Source: Deinococcus budaensis (GTDB lineage Bacteria > Deinococcota > Deinococci > Deinococcales > Deinococcaceae). Taken from it: a DNA stretch of 64,000 nucleotides. The notes beneath the pieces were generated by a model that searched no databases, had not been told where the DNA came from, and saw only the letters and a list, made by a program, of their open reading frames with translations. This document shows, piece after piece, positions 52,303 through 61,105 of this stretch. The stretch spans positions 124,001-188,000 of the forward strand of contig NZ_JACHFN010000007.1 of the NCBI RefSeq assembly GCF_014201885.1, written 5' to 3'. Numbering within the stretch: position 1 is the stretch's first letter; every line of letters starts with the position of its first letter. The translations under genes were made by a program, and so were the position numbers.

Positions 52303-54435
52303 ATGCACCCACTCGCGCACGTGCCCAGCGCACGTCCCGTTCTCGAACGCCTTCAGCAGGAGCTGTCCGCCCGCGGAGAGCCGCACGCCACGGTGCAGCT
52401 GCTCGGACAGGCTGAGGCGCACGCCTTTGACCTGCTGGGCGGCATCCGGTTTCTCGACCACGGCGCGCGGCAACCCGGCCTGCGCTGCGCCGCCTGCGCC
52501 ACCGGACACGGCCTGCGCTACGCCTTTTACATCACCACCACGGTGGGCGAGGTCATCGGCCCGGTGGGCAGCAACTGCGTCTTCACGCGGGTGCTGGGGC
52601 AGGAGGCCGCCCGGCGTCTGGGGCGGCGGCTCGAGGGGGGCCTGGCGGCATTCCAGCGCGAGCAGCACCGCGCCCAGCAGCAGCGGCTGCTGGAGGAGGC
52701 CGGAAGCTGGCGCGGTTACCTGCGCGAGCTGGGCTTCGAGTGGGCGCTGCTGGCCCTGGCGGGAGAGGGCCACCTCCCCGCCGAGCTGCGGGCCACGCTG
52801 GAGCAGGCGCAGGCGAGAAACGAACCGCTGACGGCAGCCACCCTGGCGGCCCTGCGCGCCCAGGCGGCGGAAAAACCCGCCCGGCCGCGCGCGTCCAGGT
52901 TCGTTCCGGCCAGCCCGGCCACCTTCGCGCCCAGCCTGGGACCGGATGCGGCGCCCCGGCCCCCCGGCCGTCCCCGGCGCTTCCAGGCTGCGGCGGGCCA
53001 GGCCATGCCCCAGGACGAGTGGCAGCAGTACGTGGCCCGCAGCCGCCTGAAGGCCGCCCTGAGCAACTGGGCGGGCGTGGAGGCGCTGCTCCCCTTCGAC
53101 GAGCCGACCCGGCGGGACATCAAGGACGCGCTGGACCACCGCCGCCCGCTGCGGCTGGAACATCTGGAGGCCGTGGTCCAGGCGGGCCGGGAGGCGGGCG
53201 TGGCGGAGCCGCCCCCGGAGACCTTGCCCGAGGTCAGGACCCTGGTGCGCGACTGGCAGGCGGCGGCCCAGGCGCGGGAGGACCAGCGGCGGGCAGAAGA
53301 ACTGCGCCACCTCGACCTGGCCTCGCAGCAGCGCAGCGGGCTGGGGGTGCTGGACGTGCAGCGGGACCTGCATGTCACGGCGGCGCAGGCCTCCTGGCCC
53401 GCCCTCCAGCACCTGCTGCCTGCCGGGCGTCAGGCCGAGATCCGGCGGGCACTGGACACCCGCTTTATCCGCGCGGACGACTACGCCGCCCTGATGCGGG
53501 CGGTCATGCTCAGCCGCACCCCGCAGGAGCGCCCCGAGTACCGCACCCCCGAGCATTTTGTGACCTACGTCGGCGTGGCCCTGCGCCGCGCGCGGGCGTT
53601 CGGCCCGGCCCGCCAGCTGCACCAGCTGCGCGGCCAGGGGGCGCTGCTGACCCACCTCCAGCCGTTCCTGGAAGCGTACCTCGGCGGCCAGCACGTGCCG
53701 GAGGGACGCCTGGTAGCGGCGGTCACGGCGTTCTTCCAGGACCGCAGCCGGCCCGCGCCCCCGCCCACTCCAGCGGCCCGGCCAGCCTCCCCCAGGGCGG
53801 CCACCCACACCGTTCAGCTCAGCCAGGCCGAGCGGCGCGCGGGCGCCCGGCTGTGGGACCAGGGCCTGCCCACGCGCCTCCCGGCCGGGGACCGCGCCGC
53901 CATCGCCCGGGCGGTGCATGAGGGCCAGCCCCTCACCCCCGGGCAGCGCGACCTGCTGCGCTCGGCCCTCCAGGCGCCGCCGCGCGCCGCCCTGACCCCC
54001 GAGGAGCGCGAGCAGCTGCTGGCGGCGTGGGGGCGGGGCCTGGCCGAGCGGCTGCCGGCGCCCGAACGCCGGGCCATCGGGCGCCTGCTGCGGCAGCGGG
54101 GAGACCTCACGGCCGAGCAGCAGCGGCTGCTGCGGGAAGCCCAGCGGCAGCTGCATCCCCAGCGCAGTCCCCGCCCGGCCCTGACGGCCCAGGACCGCCT
54201 GCGGTACGCGCAGGCCTGGGGGCGCGGGCTGGCCGACCACGTCCCGCCCCCCCAGCGCCGGGCACTCAGCCGGGCGCTGCACCAGGGCGGGGAACTCACC
54301 CCGGAGCAGGGCGCCCTGCTGGAAGAGGGGCTTCGTCGGCTGGGCGCCGGGCGGGCGCGGACCCCGGGCGGAAAGCGCCCCGGCCGGTCACCGGGCCAGA
54401 CCAAGGCCCACCGGGAGAGCGAGCCGTCCGCGTAG
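52303..54435 (+). CDS. helical-repeat protein with N-terminal CxxC domain, unknown function
   Basis: 710 residues that I cannot assign to a family. Residues 1-125 form an alpha/beta domain with CAAC (Cys62, Cys65), His69 and Cys92 (GSNCVF), a possible zinc site. The rest is a series of about seven related helical units of 50-60 residues: about 128-188, 240-298, 345-405, 430-480, 505-557, 564-616 and 627-681. The last three are closest and follow the pattern W-x-x-G-L-x-x-x-(L/V)-P-x-x-x-R-x-x-(I/L)-x-x-x, then LT-x-x-Q-x-x-LL. Linkers are proline-rich, and the C-terminus is basic. No signal peptide or membrane helix is visible. TTCAGGAGGACC precedes the ATG. Confidence 0.75.
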   Translation: MHPLAHVPSARPVLERLQQELSARGEPHATVQLLGQAEAHAFDLLGGIRFLDHGARQPGLRCAACATGHGLRYAFYITTTVGEVIGPVGSNCVFTRVLGQEAARRLGRRLEGGLAAFQREQHRAQQQRLLEEAGSWRGYLRELGFEWALLALAGEGHLPAELRATLEQAQARNEPLTAATLAALRAQAAEKPARPRASRFVPASPATFAPSLGPDAAPRPPGRPRRFQAAAGQAMPQDEWQQYVARSRLKAALSNWAGVEALLPFDEPTRRDIKDALDHRRPLRLEHLEAVVQAGREAGVAEPPPETLPEVRTLVRDWQAAAQAREDQRRAEELRHLDLASQQRSGLGVLDVQRDLHVTAAQASWPALQHLLPAGRQAEIRRALDTRFIRADDYAALMRAVMLSRTPQERPEYRTPEHFVTYVGVALRRARAFGPARQLHQLRGQGALLTHLQPFLEAYLGGQHVPEGRLVAAVTAFFQDRSRPAPPPTPAARPASPRAATHTVQLSQAERRAGARLWDQGLPTRLPAGDRAAIARAVHEGQPLTPGQRDLLRSALQAPPRAALTPEEREQLLAAWGRGLAERLPAPERRAIGRLLRQRGDLTAEQQRLLREAQRQLHPQRSPRPALTAQDRLRYAQAWGRGLADHVPPPQRRALSRALHQGGELTPEQGALLEEGLRRLGAGRARTPGGKRPGRSPGQTKAHRESEPSA

Positions 54436-54621
54436 GGGGCAGGGGCAGGCGCCCAGGGCCTCTCCAGGCTGAGCGCGCTTCCGCGCCCGGCGAACTCGTG
54501 GCCCCTGGGTCAGGCGGGGAACCCTGGGGCAGCGCCCGCTGCACCTGGAGGCTCCGCTCGCCGCCCTCCACGCGCACGTCATCAGAGCCGACCCACAGCC
54601 ATTGCCAGGTCGCGCTCTGGC

Positions 54622-56445
54622 TCAGCGCACGCTCCCGAACTTGTTCTCGGGAATCAGCCGGTTGAGCGCCTGGCGAATGGCCGCGTAGTCCCCTCGCTCG
54701 GCGCAGGCCCGCAGCGTCCGCACCTCCTGCCCGATGCTGTACGGCTCGACCTGGCCCAGCCGCGCGCTGAAAATCTCACTGTGGGTGGTGGCGCCGACCC
54801 CTTCCCCGCTGGTGAGCAGTTCCTCGTAGAGCTTCTCGCCGGGGCGGATGCCGCTGTAGACCACGTCCACGTTGCGGGCGCCGCTGAGGCGGATCACGTC
54901 GTGCGCCAGGTCCGAGATCTTGACCGGGTCGCCCATATTCAGCACGTAGACCTTGCCGTTCTCGGCCAGACCACCCGCTTGCAGCACCAGCCGCGCCGCC
55001 TCCGGAATGGTCATGAAGTAGCGCACCATCTCGGGGTGGGTCACCGTGATGGGGCCGCCCGCACGAATCTGCGCCATGAAAGTCGGCACCACGCTGCCCC
55101 GGCTGCCCAGCACGTTGCCGAAGCGCACCGAAACGAAGGCCTGACTCGGCTGTGCCCGCGCCGCCCCCGCCGAGACCACCATCTCCGCGACCCGCTTGGA
55201 CGCCCCCATCACGCTGGTCGGATTGACGGCCTTGTCGGTCGAGACGTTGACCAGGCGGCTGACCCCGTACGCCAGGCACAGCTCCACCACGTTCTGGGTG
55301 CCTACCACGTTGTTGAGGATCGCCTCGGAGGGAGCTTCCTCCATCAGGGGAACGTGTTTGTGGGCCGCCGCGTGAAAGACCACCTCGGGGCGATAGCGCT
55401 CGAAGACGGCGCGCAACCGGGCCTCATCGCGTACGTCGCCGATCAGGCCGACCTGCTCGATATCGGGCCAGTTGCGAATCAATTCCTGCTGAATCCCGAA
55501 GATGCTGTTCTCGCCGCGTCCGAACAGCAGGATCTTTTTCGGCGCGAAGCTCACGAGCTGCCGGACGATCTCGGACCCGATGCTGCCGCCCGCGCCGGTG
55601 ACCAGCACCACCCGCCCACGCAGGTACTCGGCAATCTCCCCGGTGTTCAGCCGCACGGGTGGGCGCCGCAGCAGGTCTTCCAGATTCACGTCGCGGATCT
55701 GCTGGAGGTTCACGTCCCCCGACAGGATCTCGAAGACGCCGGGGATGATGCGGTAGCGCAGCCCCGCTTCACGCGCCAGATCCACGACGCGGCGCACGAA
55801 CTCCCCGGTGGCGGAAGGCACTGCGATCAAAAGCTCCTGGGCTTCCTCGCGCTGCGCTACCGCCACCAGATCATCCACCCGGCCGAAGACCGGCAGCCCG
55901 ACCAGCCGCTTGCGGGCCTTGCCCGGTTCGTCGTCCAGGAAGCCGATGGGTTCCAGCCCCGCTTCCGGGTGCCGCTGCATCTCGCGGGCGATCAATGTTC
56001 CGGCCTCCCCTGCTCCGACAATCAAAACCCGTTGCCGCTGCGGAGACGCCTGCAAGCGGACCCGCTCGCTGGCGAGGCGCGCGGTCAGCCGCACGCCGCC
56101 CATCATCAGGAAGCCCAGGACGCCCGCCAGCACGGGGACGCTGCGGGGCAGTTGCAGCCAGGTCTGAAGCAAGAAGCCCACCGCGAACATCACCAGTGTG
56201 GCGAGCGCGGCGGCCCTCGCCAGCAGGTTCAGATCGAGCACCCCCACCTTCTGCCAGATCTGACGGTGCAGGCCGTACCTCGCCTCCAGCGCGCCCATCA
56301 CCAGCACGCTGACCAGCAGATAGCCCCAGACGTTGACCGGGATGCCCACCTCAATCAATCCCGGCTTGCGAAAGGCGTAGGCCAGCAGGCCCGCCGTGCC
56401 CCACAGGCCGAGATCGATCAGAAACTTGGAGAGGGTCGGGTTCAT
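54622..56445 (-). CDS. membrane NDP-sugar 4,6-dehydratase (CapD/PglF/WbpM type)
   Basis: 607 residues. N-terminal membrane helices (about 5-110) are followed by a CoA-binding-like domain (QRVLIVGAGEAGTLIAREMQ) and the Rossmann NAD motif VLVTGAGGSIGSEIVRQLVS (near 285). NVSTDKAVNPTSVMGASKRV contains the family's STDKAVNP and catalytic lysine. It makes UDP-4-keto-6-deoxy-HexNAc, the precursor of bacillosamine-type sugars. The ATG at 56445 is four bases after the stop of the aminotransferase gene, the natural next enzyme. It is the 3'-most gene seen of the polysaccharide locus. Confidence 0.92.
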   Translation of the reverse strand: MNPTLSKFLIDLGLWGTAGLLAYAFRKPGLIEVGIPVNVWGYLLVSVLVMGALEARYGLHRQIWQKVGVLDLNLLARAAALATLVMFAVGFLLQTWLQLPRSVPVLAGVLGFLMMGGVRLTARLASERVRLQASPQRQRVLIVGAGEAGTLIAREMQRHPEAGLEPIGFLDDEPGKARKRLVGLPVFGRVDDLVAVAQREEAQELLIAVPSATGEFVRRVVDLAREAGLRYRIIPGVFEILSGDVNLQQIRDVNLEDLLRRPPVRLNTGEIAEYLRGRVVLVTGAGGSIGSEIVRQLVSFAPKKILLFGRGENSIFGIQQELIRNWPDIEQVGLIGDVRDEARLRAVFERYRPEVVFHAAAHKHVPLMEEAPSEAILNNVVGTQNVVELCLAYGVSRLVNVSTDKAVNPTSVMGASKRVAEMVVSAGAARAQPSQAFVSVRFGNVLGSRGSVVPTFMAQIRAGGPITVTHPEMVRYFMTIPEAARLVLQAGGLAENGKVYVLNMGDPVKISDLAHDVIRLSGARNVDVVYSGIRPGEKLYEELLTSGEGVGATTHSEIFSARLGQVEPYSIGQEVRTLRACAERGDYAAIRQALNRLIPENKFGSVR

Positions 56446-56449
56446 GGGG

Positions 56450-57649
56450 TCAGTCCGGCTGCGCCTGGGCCATCACAGCGTCCACCACGTCGGCCATCCG
56501 GTGCATGTCGGCAGGCGAGAGGGTGGGATGCACCAGGAACATCAGCGCGGTCTCGCCCAGTTCGCGGGCCACGGGCAGCCGCTCGGCTGGGCCGTACCCG
56601 GCGTCCTGAAAAGCTTTCTCGAGGTAGATCTCCGAGCACGAGCCACTGAAGCAGGGCACCCCTGCGGCCGTGACCGCGTTCATGATCCGGTCGCGGTCCC
56701 AGCCCGCGCGCAGCCGCTCGGGACGCACGAACACGTAATACTTGTAATAGGAATGGAAGCTGTCCTCGTCAGGCAGCGTCAGACGCAGGGCCGGGTGGTG
56801 GGAGAAGCGCTCGCTCAGCACCGCCGCGTTCGCCCGGCGCCGCTCGATCCAGTCCGGCAGTTTGCGCAGTTGCAAACGCCCGATGGCCGCCTGCACCTCC
56901 AGCATCCGCCAGTTGGTCCCGAAGGACTCGTGCAGCCAGCGGAAGCCGGGGGGGTGCTCGCGCTCGTACACCGCGTCGTAGCTCTTGCCGTGGTCCTTGT
57001 AAGCCCAGGCCTTCTTCCAGACCTCGGTATCGTTCAGGGCCAGCAGACCGCCTTCGCCCCCCGTCGTCATGATCTTGTCCTGACAGAAGGAAAAGGCCCC
57101 GGCGTGGCCGATGCTCCCGACCGGGCGCCCCTTGTAGAAGGCGCCGTGCGCCTGGGCGCAGTCCTCGATCACGATCAGGTTGTGCTCGCGGGCCAGAGCC
57201 ATGATCGGGTCCATATCGCAGGGCCACCCGGCCAGGTGGACGGCGATGATCGCGCGGGTCTTGGAGGTGATGAGCGGGCGAATCGTCTCGGCGGTGAGGT
57301 TCTGCGTCACCGGGTCCACGTCGGCGATCACCGGCACACAGCCCCGCATCACCGCCGCGCTGGCCGAGGCGATGAATGTGCGGCTGGTGGTGATCACCTC
57401 GGCACCCTCCCCGATCCCGAACGCGTAGAGGGCCAGCTCCAGCGCCAGGGTGCCGTTGTGCAGGGCAATGGCGTGCCGAACGCCCAAATACTCGGCGTAC
57501 TCGCGCTCGAACTCGCGGGCTTCGGTGCCGGTCCAGTAATTGACTTTGCCGGACTGAAGGACGGCGGTGACGGCCTGGACCTCATCCTTGGCAAACACAG
57601 GCCATCCGCGGAAGGTGAGCAATGAAGGAGGATCAGAGACTTGAGTCAT
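56450..57649 (-). CDS. DegT/DnrJ/EryC1/StrS sugar aminotransferase
   Basis: 399 residues. It is PLP-dependent with the lysine in SFCQDKIMTTGGEGGLL (near 192), ALHNGTLALELALYAFGIG and the C-terminal MFLVHPTLSPADMHRMADVV. It would aminate the keto-sugar produced by the dehydratase that follows after four bases, as in PglE or PseC pathways. A 7-base inverted repeat lies ahead of the gene. Products of such pairs are 4-amino-4,6-dideoxy sugars used in glycans. Confidence 0.93.
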   Translation of the reverse strand: MTQVSDPPSLLTFRGWPVFAKDEVQAVTAVLQSGKVNYWTGTEAREFEREYAEYLGVRHAIALHNGTLALELALYAFGIGEGAEVITTSRTFIASASAAVMRGCVPVIADVDPVTQNLTAETIRPLITSKTRAIIAVHLAGWPCDMDPIMALAREHNLIVIEDCAQAHGAFYKGRPVGSIGHAGAFSFCQDKIMTTGGEGGLLALNDTEVWKKAWAYKDHGKSYDAVYEREHPPGFRWLHESFGTNWRMLEVQAAIGRLQLRKLPDWIERRRANAAVLSERFSHHPALRLTLPDEDSFHSYYKYYVFVRPERLRAGWDRDRIMNAVTAAGVPCFSGSCSEIYLEKAFQDAGYGPAERLPVARELGETALMFLVHPTLSPADMHRMADVVDAVMAQAQPD

Positions 57650-57661
57650 ACGCCTTCTTAG

Positions 57662-57680
57662 TTTAGCTGAGAAAGCTAAA
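57662..57680. repeat. 19-base inverted repeat upstream of the aminotransferase gene
   Basis: TTTAGCT and AGCTAAA are perfect 7-base arms with a 5-base loop, in an AT-rich gap between the flippase and aminotransferase genes. No T run follows on the minus strand, so an operator or a processing hairpin is more likely than a terminator. Confidence 0.6.
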
Positions 57681-57765
57681 GCAACTCTTTAGGTACGGTT
57701 CAGGAGAACCTTGGGCAACAGGTCCCTTAGGATTCCCGGTGTCCAGCGGACGAGGGCACGTCCGG

Positions 57766-59127
57766 CTAGGCTGCTGAGTCTCTCGGCGACTTCTGCCTCT
57801 GGTGGGGGGACAGGTAAAACGCGCCAATCACTAACGCACCGACCATCAATGAAAATGCAGTACCGGAGGCCAAAGCGACCGAACCCAGTGACCTCACGGC
57901 CGTTAGCCAATAGACCACCATGACAAAACTCAAGGCGATTGAAAGATCAGCAATCAGCCTGGGCCAGGAGCGTCCGGTGCTCATCACCACGTGCCCGACT
58001 ATCGTGTTGGTGGCAGCCACAACAGAGGCCCCGACAATCAGGACGAAACTCACAGTAAGTGAGGGACCCGACAAGCCGTACAAGCGCGTAAACCACAAAC
58101 CCACTGGGAATGTTATGATGCCCAGAACCACAGCGATCAGAGTCACCAGTAGAATTGACCACCGTGAAGTGTCCCGGTTTCCCCCAGACCGCACCCGCGA
58201 GAGGAAAGGCAACAGAGCCTGAGCGATCTGGACGGGAAAGAACTGCAGCACGATCATCCAGTTGCGTACCACCGCAAACTCTGCCAGCAGTACGGCGCCT
58301 CCGGGTAGACGGCTGACCATTACAGATCCCAACCAGGTGCTGGGGTTTACCAGTAAGGAGGCCAGCATGACCGGCATGCTGAAGCTCAGCAGCTGACGCC
58401 GTTCGCCGGGACCGAGTGTCATGGCAGGCATAGAGCGCGCAGGCAGTACCCGCCGTACGGCCCCAAAATTGAGGGCCGCCCCCATCACACTCACGATCCC
58501 CATCCCCAGAATTGCGCCTGAAAGCCCGAGGCTTCGAGTCAGCAGGAAGCTCAACAGCACAGCCCCAACACCTTTGATCAGTCCAGTCATCAACAGGGTA
58601 CGAAATCGCTCGAACCCAGTCAGAAGCCCTATCATGACCAAATCAATTGACGAGCCAAGCAGATAAAGGGAGGACAGCGCAAACGCCACTTCCAGTCCTG
58701 TCCCTCCTGCGACATATGACGCCAAGATGGGTGCCAACAGGAACAGCAGCAGGCCACATACCAAGGAGGCCAGCAGAGAGACGCTGCTGATAAAACTCAC
58801 CAGCGCCCGCAGGCGGGCACCCCCCTGACCTCGCTCGCTGGCAACGAAGCGCGTCGCCGTAACCCCTAAACCGAATGACCCGACACTGCTGCCAATGGCC
58901 ACGGTCATGAGAATAAGGCTGTATCGCCCGAAGCCGTCAGCACCCAGGAGCCGGGCCAGGACAATCGAGTTGGCAATGTTCAAACTCTGGGATACCAGCG
59001 CTGACCCAAGTGCCCACCCGAGAGTGCTAGACAGACCGCTGTGTTGGACCTTGTTCCATACCCTCCGAATTCGGCCTGTCACATTCAGAATTCTCAGGAA
59101 ACCGGAGAACGCTGCTGCAGATACCAT
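57766..59127 (-). CDS. polysaccharide flippase (Wzx-like)
   Basis: 453 residues with twelve to fourteen hydrophobic segments, starting LGWALGSALVSQSLNIANSI, then VLARLLGADGFGRYSLIL, the typical opening of MATE/Wzx-family polysaccharide transporters. It would move undecaprenyl-linked repeat units across the membrane. The ATG at 59127 overlaps the fcl stop by 34 bases; a later start (GTG near 59083) is possible. The gene has more A/T than its neighbours, as flippases often do. Confidence 0.87.
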   Translation of the reverse strand: MVSAAAFSGFLRILNVTGRIRRVWNKVQHSGLSSTLGWALGSALVSQSLNIANSIVLARLLGADGFGRYSLILMTVAIGSSVGSFGLGVTATRFVASERGQGGARLRALVSFISSVSLLASLVCGLLLFLLAPILASYVAGGTGLEVAFALSSLYLLGSSIDLVMIGLLTGFERFRTLLMTGLIKGVGAVLLSFLLTRSLGLSGAILGMGIVSVMGAALNFGAVRRVLPARSMPAMTLGPGERRQLLSFSMPVMLASLLVNPSTWLGSVMVSRLPGGAVLLAEFAVVRNWMIVLQFFPVQIAQALLPFLSRVRSGGNRDTSRWSILLVTLIAVVLGIITFPVGLWFTRLYGLSGPSLTVSFVLIVGASVVAATNTIVGHVVMSTGRSWPRLIADLSIALSFVMVVYWLTAVRSLGSVALASGTAFSLMVGALVIGAFYLSPHQRQKSPRDSAA

Positions 59128-60041
59128 CCCAGCGTCTGGGTGATACCTGTGTGGAGATCAGTAGAGGCCGTCCAACCCAGGTCGCGCAGCTTGGATACAT
59201 CCATCAATTTTCTGGGGGTACCGTCGGGCTTACTGGCATCGAATTTCAGGTCACCCCGGTAACCCACTACATTCGCAATCAGTTCGGCCAGTTCCCGAAT
59301 AGTCAGGTCCTCCCCGGTGCCGATGTTGATTGGACCTGGCTCGGAGACATGCTCCATCAGGAAAAGGCAAGCATCCGCGAGATCGTCGACATACAGGAAC
59401 TCCCGTAACGGCGTTCCTGATCCCCATACCTCAACCTGAGGGGCATCGGCCTCCTTGGCCTCTACCATCTTGCGCAGCAACGCGGGCAACACGTGAGAAC
59501 CTTTAAGATCGAAATTGTCGCCGGGACCGTACAGATTGGTAGGCATACCACTGATGAAATCTGCCCCATATTGCGCGCGGTAGTGGTCACACAGTTCAAT
59601 AGCGGCAATCTTGGCGACTGCGTATGCCCGGTTCGTCTCCTCCAAAGGCCCAGTCAACAGGTAGTCCTCTTTCAGAGGCTGCGGAGCCAGCCTCGGGTAG
59701 ATACAGCTTGATCCTAAGTTGAGCAATTTCTTCACTCCAGCCTCATGAGCGGAGTGAATTACGTTCGCAGCGATCATCAAGTTGTCATAAAGAAACTGAG
59801 CCGGGTAGGTGCTGTTGGCCAGAATACCTCCCACCTTAGCAGCAGCCAAGAAAACATAATCAGGTCGCTCTTCCCGAAAAAACGTCTGAACAGCGGCCTG
59901 ATTGCGCAGATCCAACTCCTGACTGGTCCTGGTGATCAGGTGCCTGTATCCCTCGGTCTCCAAGCGGCGCACAATCGCGCCACCGACCAGACCACGGTGG
60001 CCCGCCACATAGATACGGGCGCTTGGGTCCATCTCCGGCAT
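59094..60041 (-). CDS. fcl: GDP-L-fucose synthase
   Basis: 315 residues. NAD(P) motif GHRGLVGGAIVRRLETEGY, active-site YAVAKIAAIELCDHYRAQYG (YxxxK), SSCIYPRLAPQPLKEDYLL and the C-terminal GTGEDLTIRELAELIANVVG are typical. It converts GDP-4-keto-6-deoxymannose to GDP-L-fucose. The ATG shares a base with the gmd stop (TGATG at 60039-60043), so both are coupled. Fucose or a related sugar is expected in the polysaccharide. Confidence 0.95.
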   Translation of the reverse strand: MPEMDPSARIYVAGHRGLVGGAIVRRLETEGYRHLITRTSQELDLRNQAAVQTFFREERPDYVFLAAAKVGGILANSTYPAQFLYDNLMIAANVIHSAHEAGVKKLLNLGSSCIYPRLAPQPLKEDYLLTGPLEETNRAYAVAKIAAIELCDHYRAQYGADFISGMPTNLYGPGDNFDLKGSHVLPALLRKMVEAKEADAPQVEVWGSGTPLREFLYVDDLADACLFLMEHVSEPGPINIGTGEDLTIRELAELIANVVGYRGDLKFDASKPDGTPRKLMDVSKLRDLGWTASTDLHTGITQTLGWYLQQRSPVS

Positions 60042-61087
60042 CAGGTGTTCCCTACACCCTTGAGCGCGATCTGGTGCCCGGCATCAATCAAGGTCTTCTC
60101 CTGCCGGGCGAGTTCAAGGTCATGGTCGACCATCTCCTGCACCAGCTGCTCAAAGCTGGTTTTTGGACTCCACCCCAGCTTCCGGCGGGTTTCTTCCATG
60201 TCGCCTAGCAGGTAATCTACCTCGGCAGGACGGAAGTAACGTGGATCGATTTCAATATAATTGTCAGCCTCAAGACCGACCAGGGCAAAGGCGCGCTCGG
60301 CAAACTCGCGCACACTGTACGCCTCACCGGTAGCGATGACGTAATCACGTGGACTGTCCTGCTGCAACATCATCCACATGGCTTCCACGTAGTCGCGGGC
60401 ATGGCCCCAGTCACGTTTGGCCTCCAGATTTCCCAGGTAGAGCTTGTCCTGCAGTCCCATCTTGATCCGGCCCACAGCGCGGGTAATCTTGCGAGTCACA
60501 AAGGTCTCCCCACGCCGGGGAGACTCATGGTTGAACAGGATGCCGTTACAGGCATACAGGTCATAGGCCTCGCGGTGGTTGACCGTTTGCCAGTAAGAAT
60601 AGACTTTGGCGACAGCATATGGACTGCGGGGATGAAAAGGTGTCTGTAGACCCTGGGGAGGCGCGGCCGCTCCGAACATCTCACTGCTGCTGGCTTGGTA
60701 GAAGCGCACCTGCAAGCCTGTGCGGTCCTGGTAGTCGCGAATACCCTCCAAAAGACGTAGGGTTCCCAACCCTGTCACGTCAGCGGTGTATTCCGCTTGG
60801 TCGTAACTGACCTTGACATGGCTCTGGGCACCGAGGTTATAGACCTCAGCGGGCTGGACCTTCTCCAGCAACATTCGAAGACCTGAAGAGTCTGACAGAT
60901 CCCCGTAATGCAAGAACATCTGGGCGCCCGACTCGTGTGGGTCGTGATACAGGTGATCGATGCGGTCTGTATTAAAGGTCGAAGCGCGGCGAATGATCCC
61001 GTGCACCTCGTATCCCTTGGAGAGCAACAGCTCTGTCAAGTACGATCCGTCCTGACCTGTGATTCCGGTTAAGAGTGCTCTCTTCAT
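60041..61087 (-). CDS. gmd: GDP-mannose 4,6-dehydratase
   Basis: 348 residues. [20 protein letters not shown] and [18 protein letters not shown] open the protein; [14 protein letters not shown] and [20 protein letters not shown] hold the catalytic residues; [17 protein letters not shown] and [18 protein letters not shown] are strongly conserved. It makes GDP-4-keto-6-deoxymannose for Fcl, which follows directly. A GGAAAGCGAAC sequence precedes the start. It lies 18 bases downstream of the tyrosine kinase gene. Confidence 0.96.
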   Translation of the reverse strand: MKRALLTGITGQDGSYLTELLLSKGYEVHGIIRRASTFNTDRIDHLYHDPHESGAQMFLHYGDLSDSSGLRMLLEKVQPAEVYNLGAQSHVKVSYDQAEYTADVTGLGTLRLLEGIRDYQDRTGLQVRFYQASSSEMFGAAAPPQGLQTPFHPRSPYAVAKVYSYWQTVNHREAYDLYACNGILFNHESPRRGETFVTRKITRAVGRIKMGLQDKLYLGNLEAKRDWGHARDYVEAMWMMLQQDSPRDYVIATGEAYSVREFAERAFALVGLEADNYIEIDPRYFRPAEVDYLLGDMEETRRKLGWSPKTSFEQLVQEMVDHDLELARQEKTLIDAGHQIALKGVGNT

Positions 61088-61105
61088 GTTCGCTTTCCTT
61101 TGTAT

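Noticed and set aside
57689..57910. Minus-strand reading ending in ALVRWTPGILRDLLPKVLLN behind the flippase
   Set aside because: The ending looks like a glycosyltransferase tail, but it overlaps the flippase in another frame and has no start signal. It may be a scrap left by recombination, not enough to annotate.
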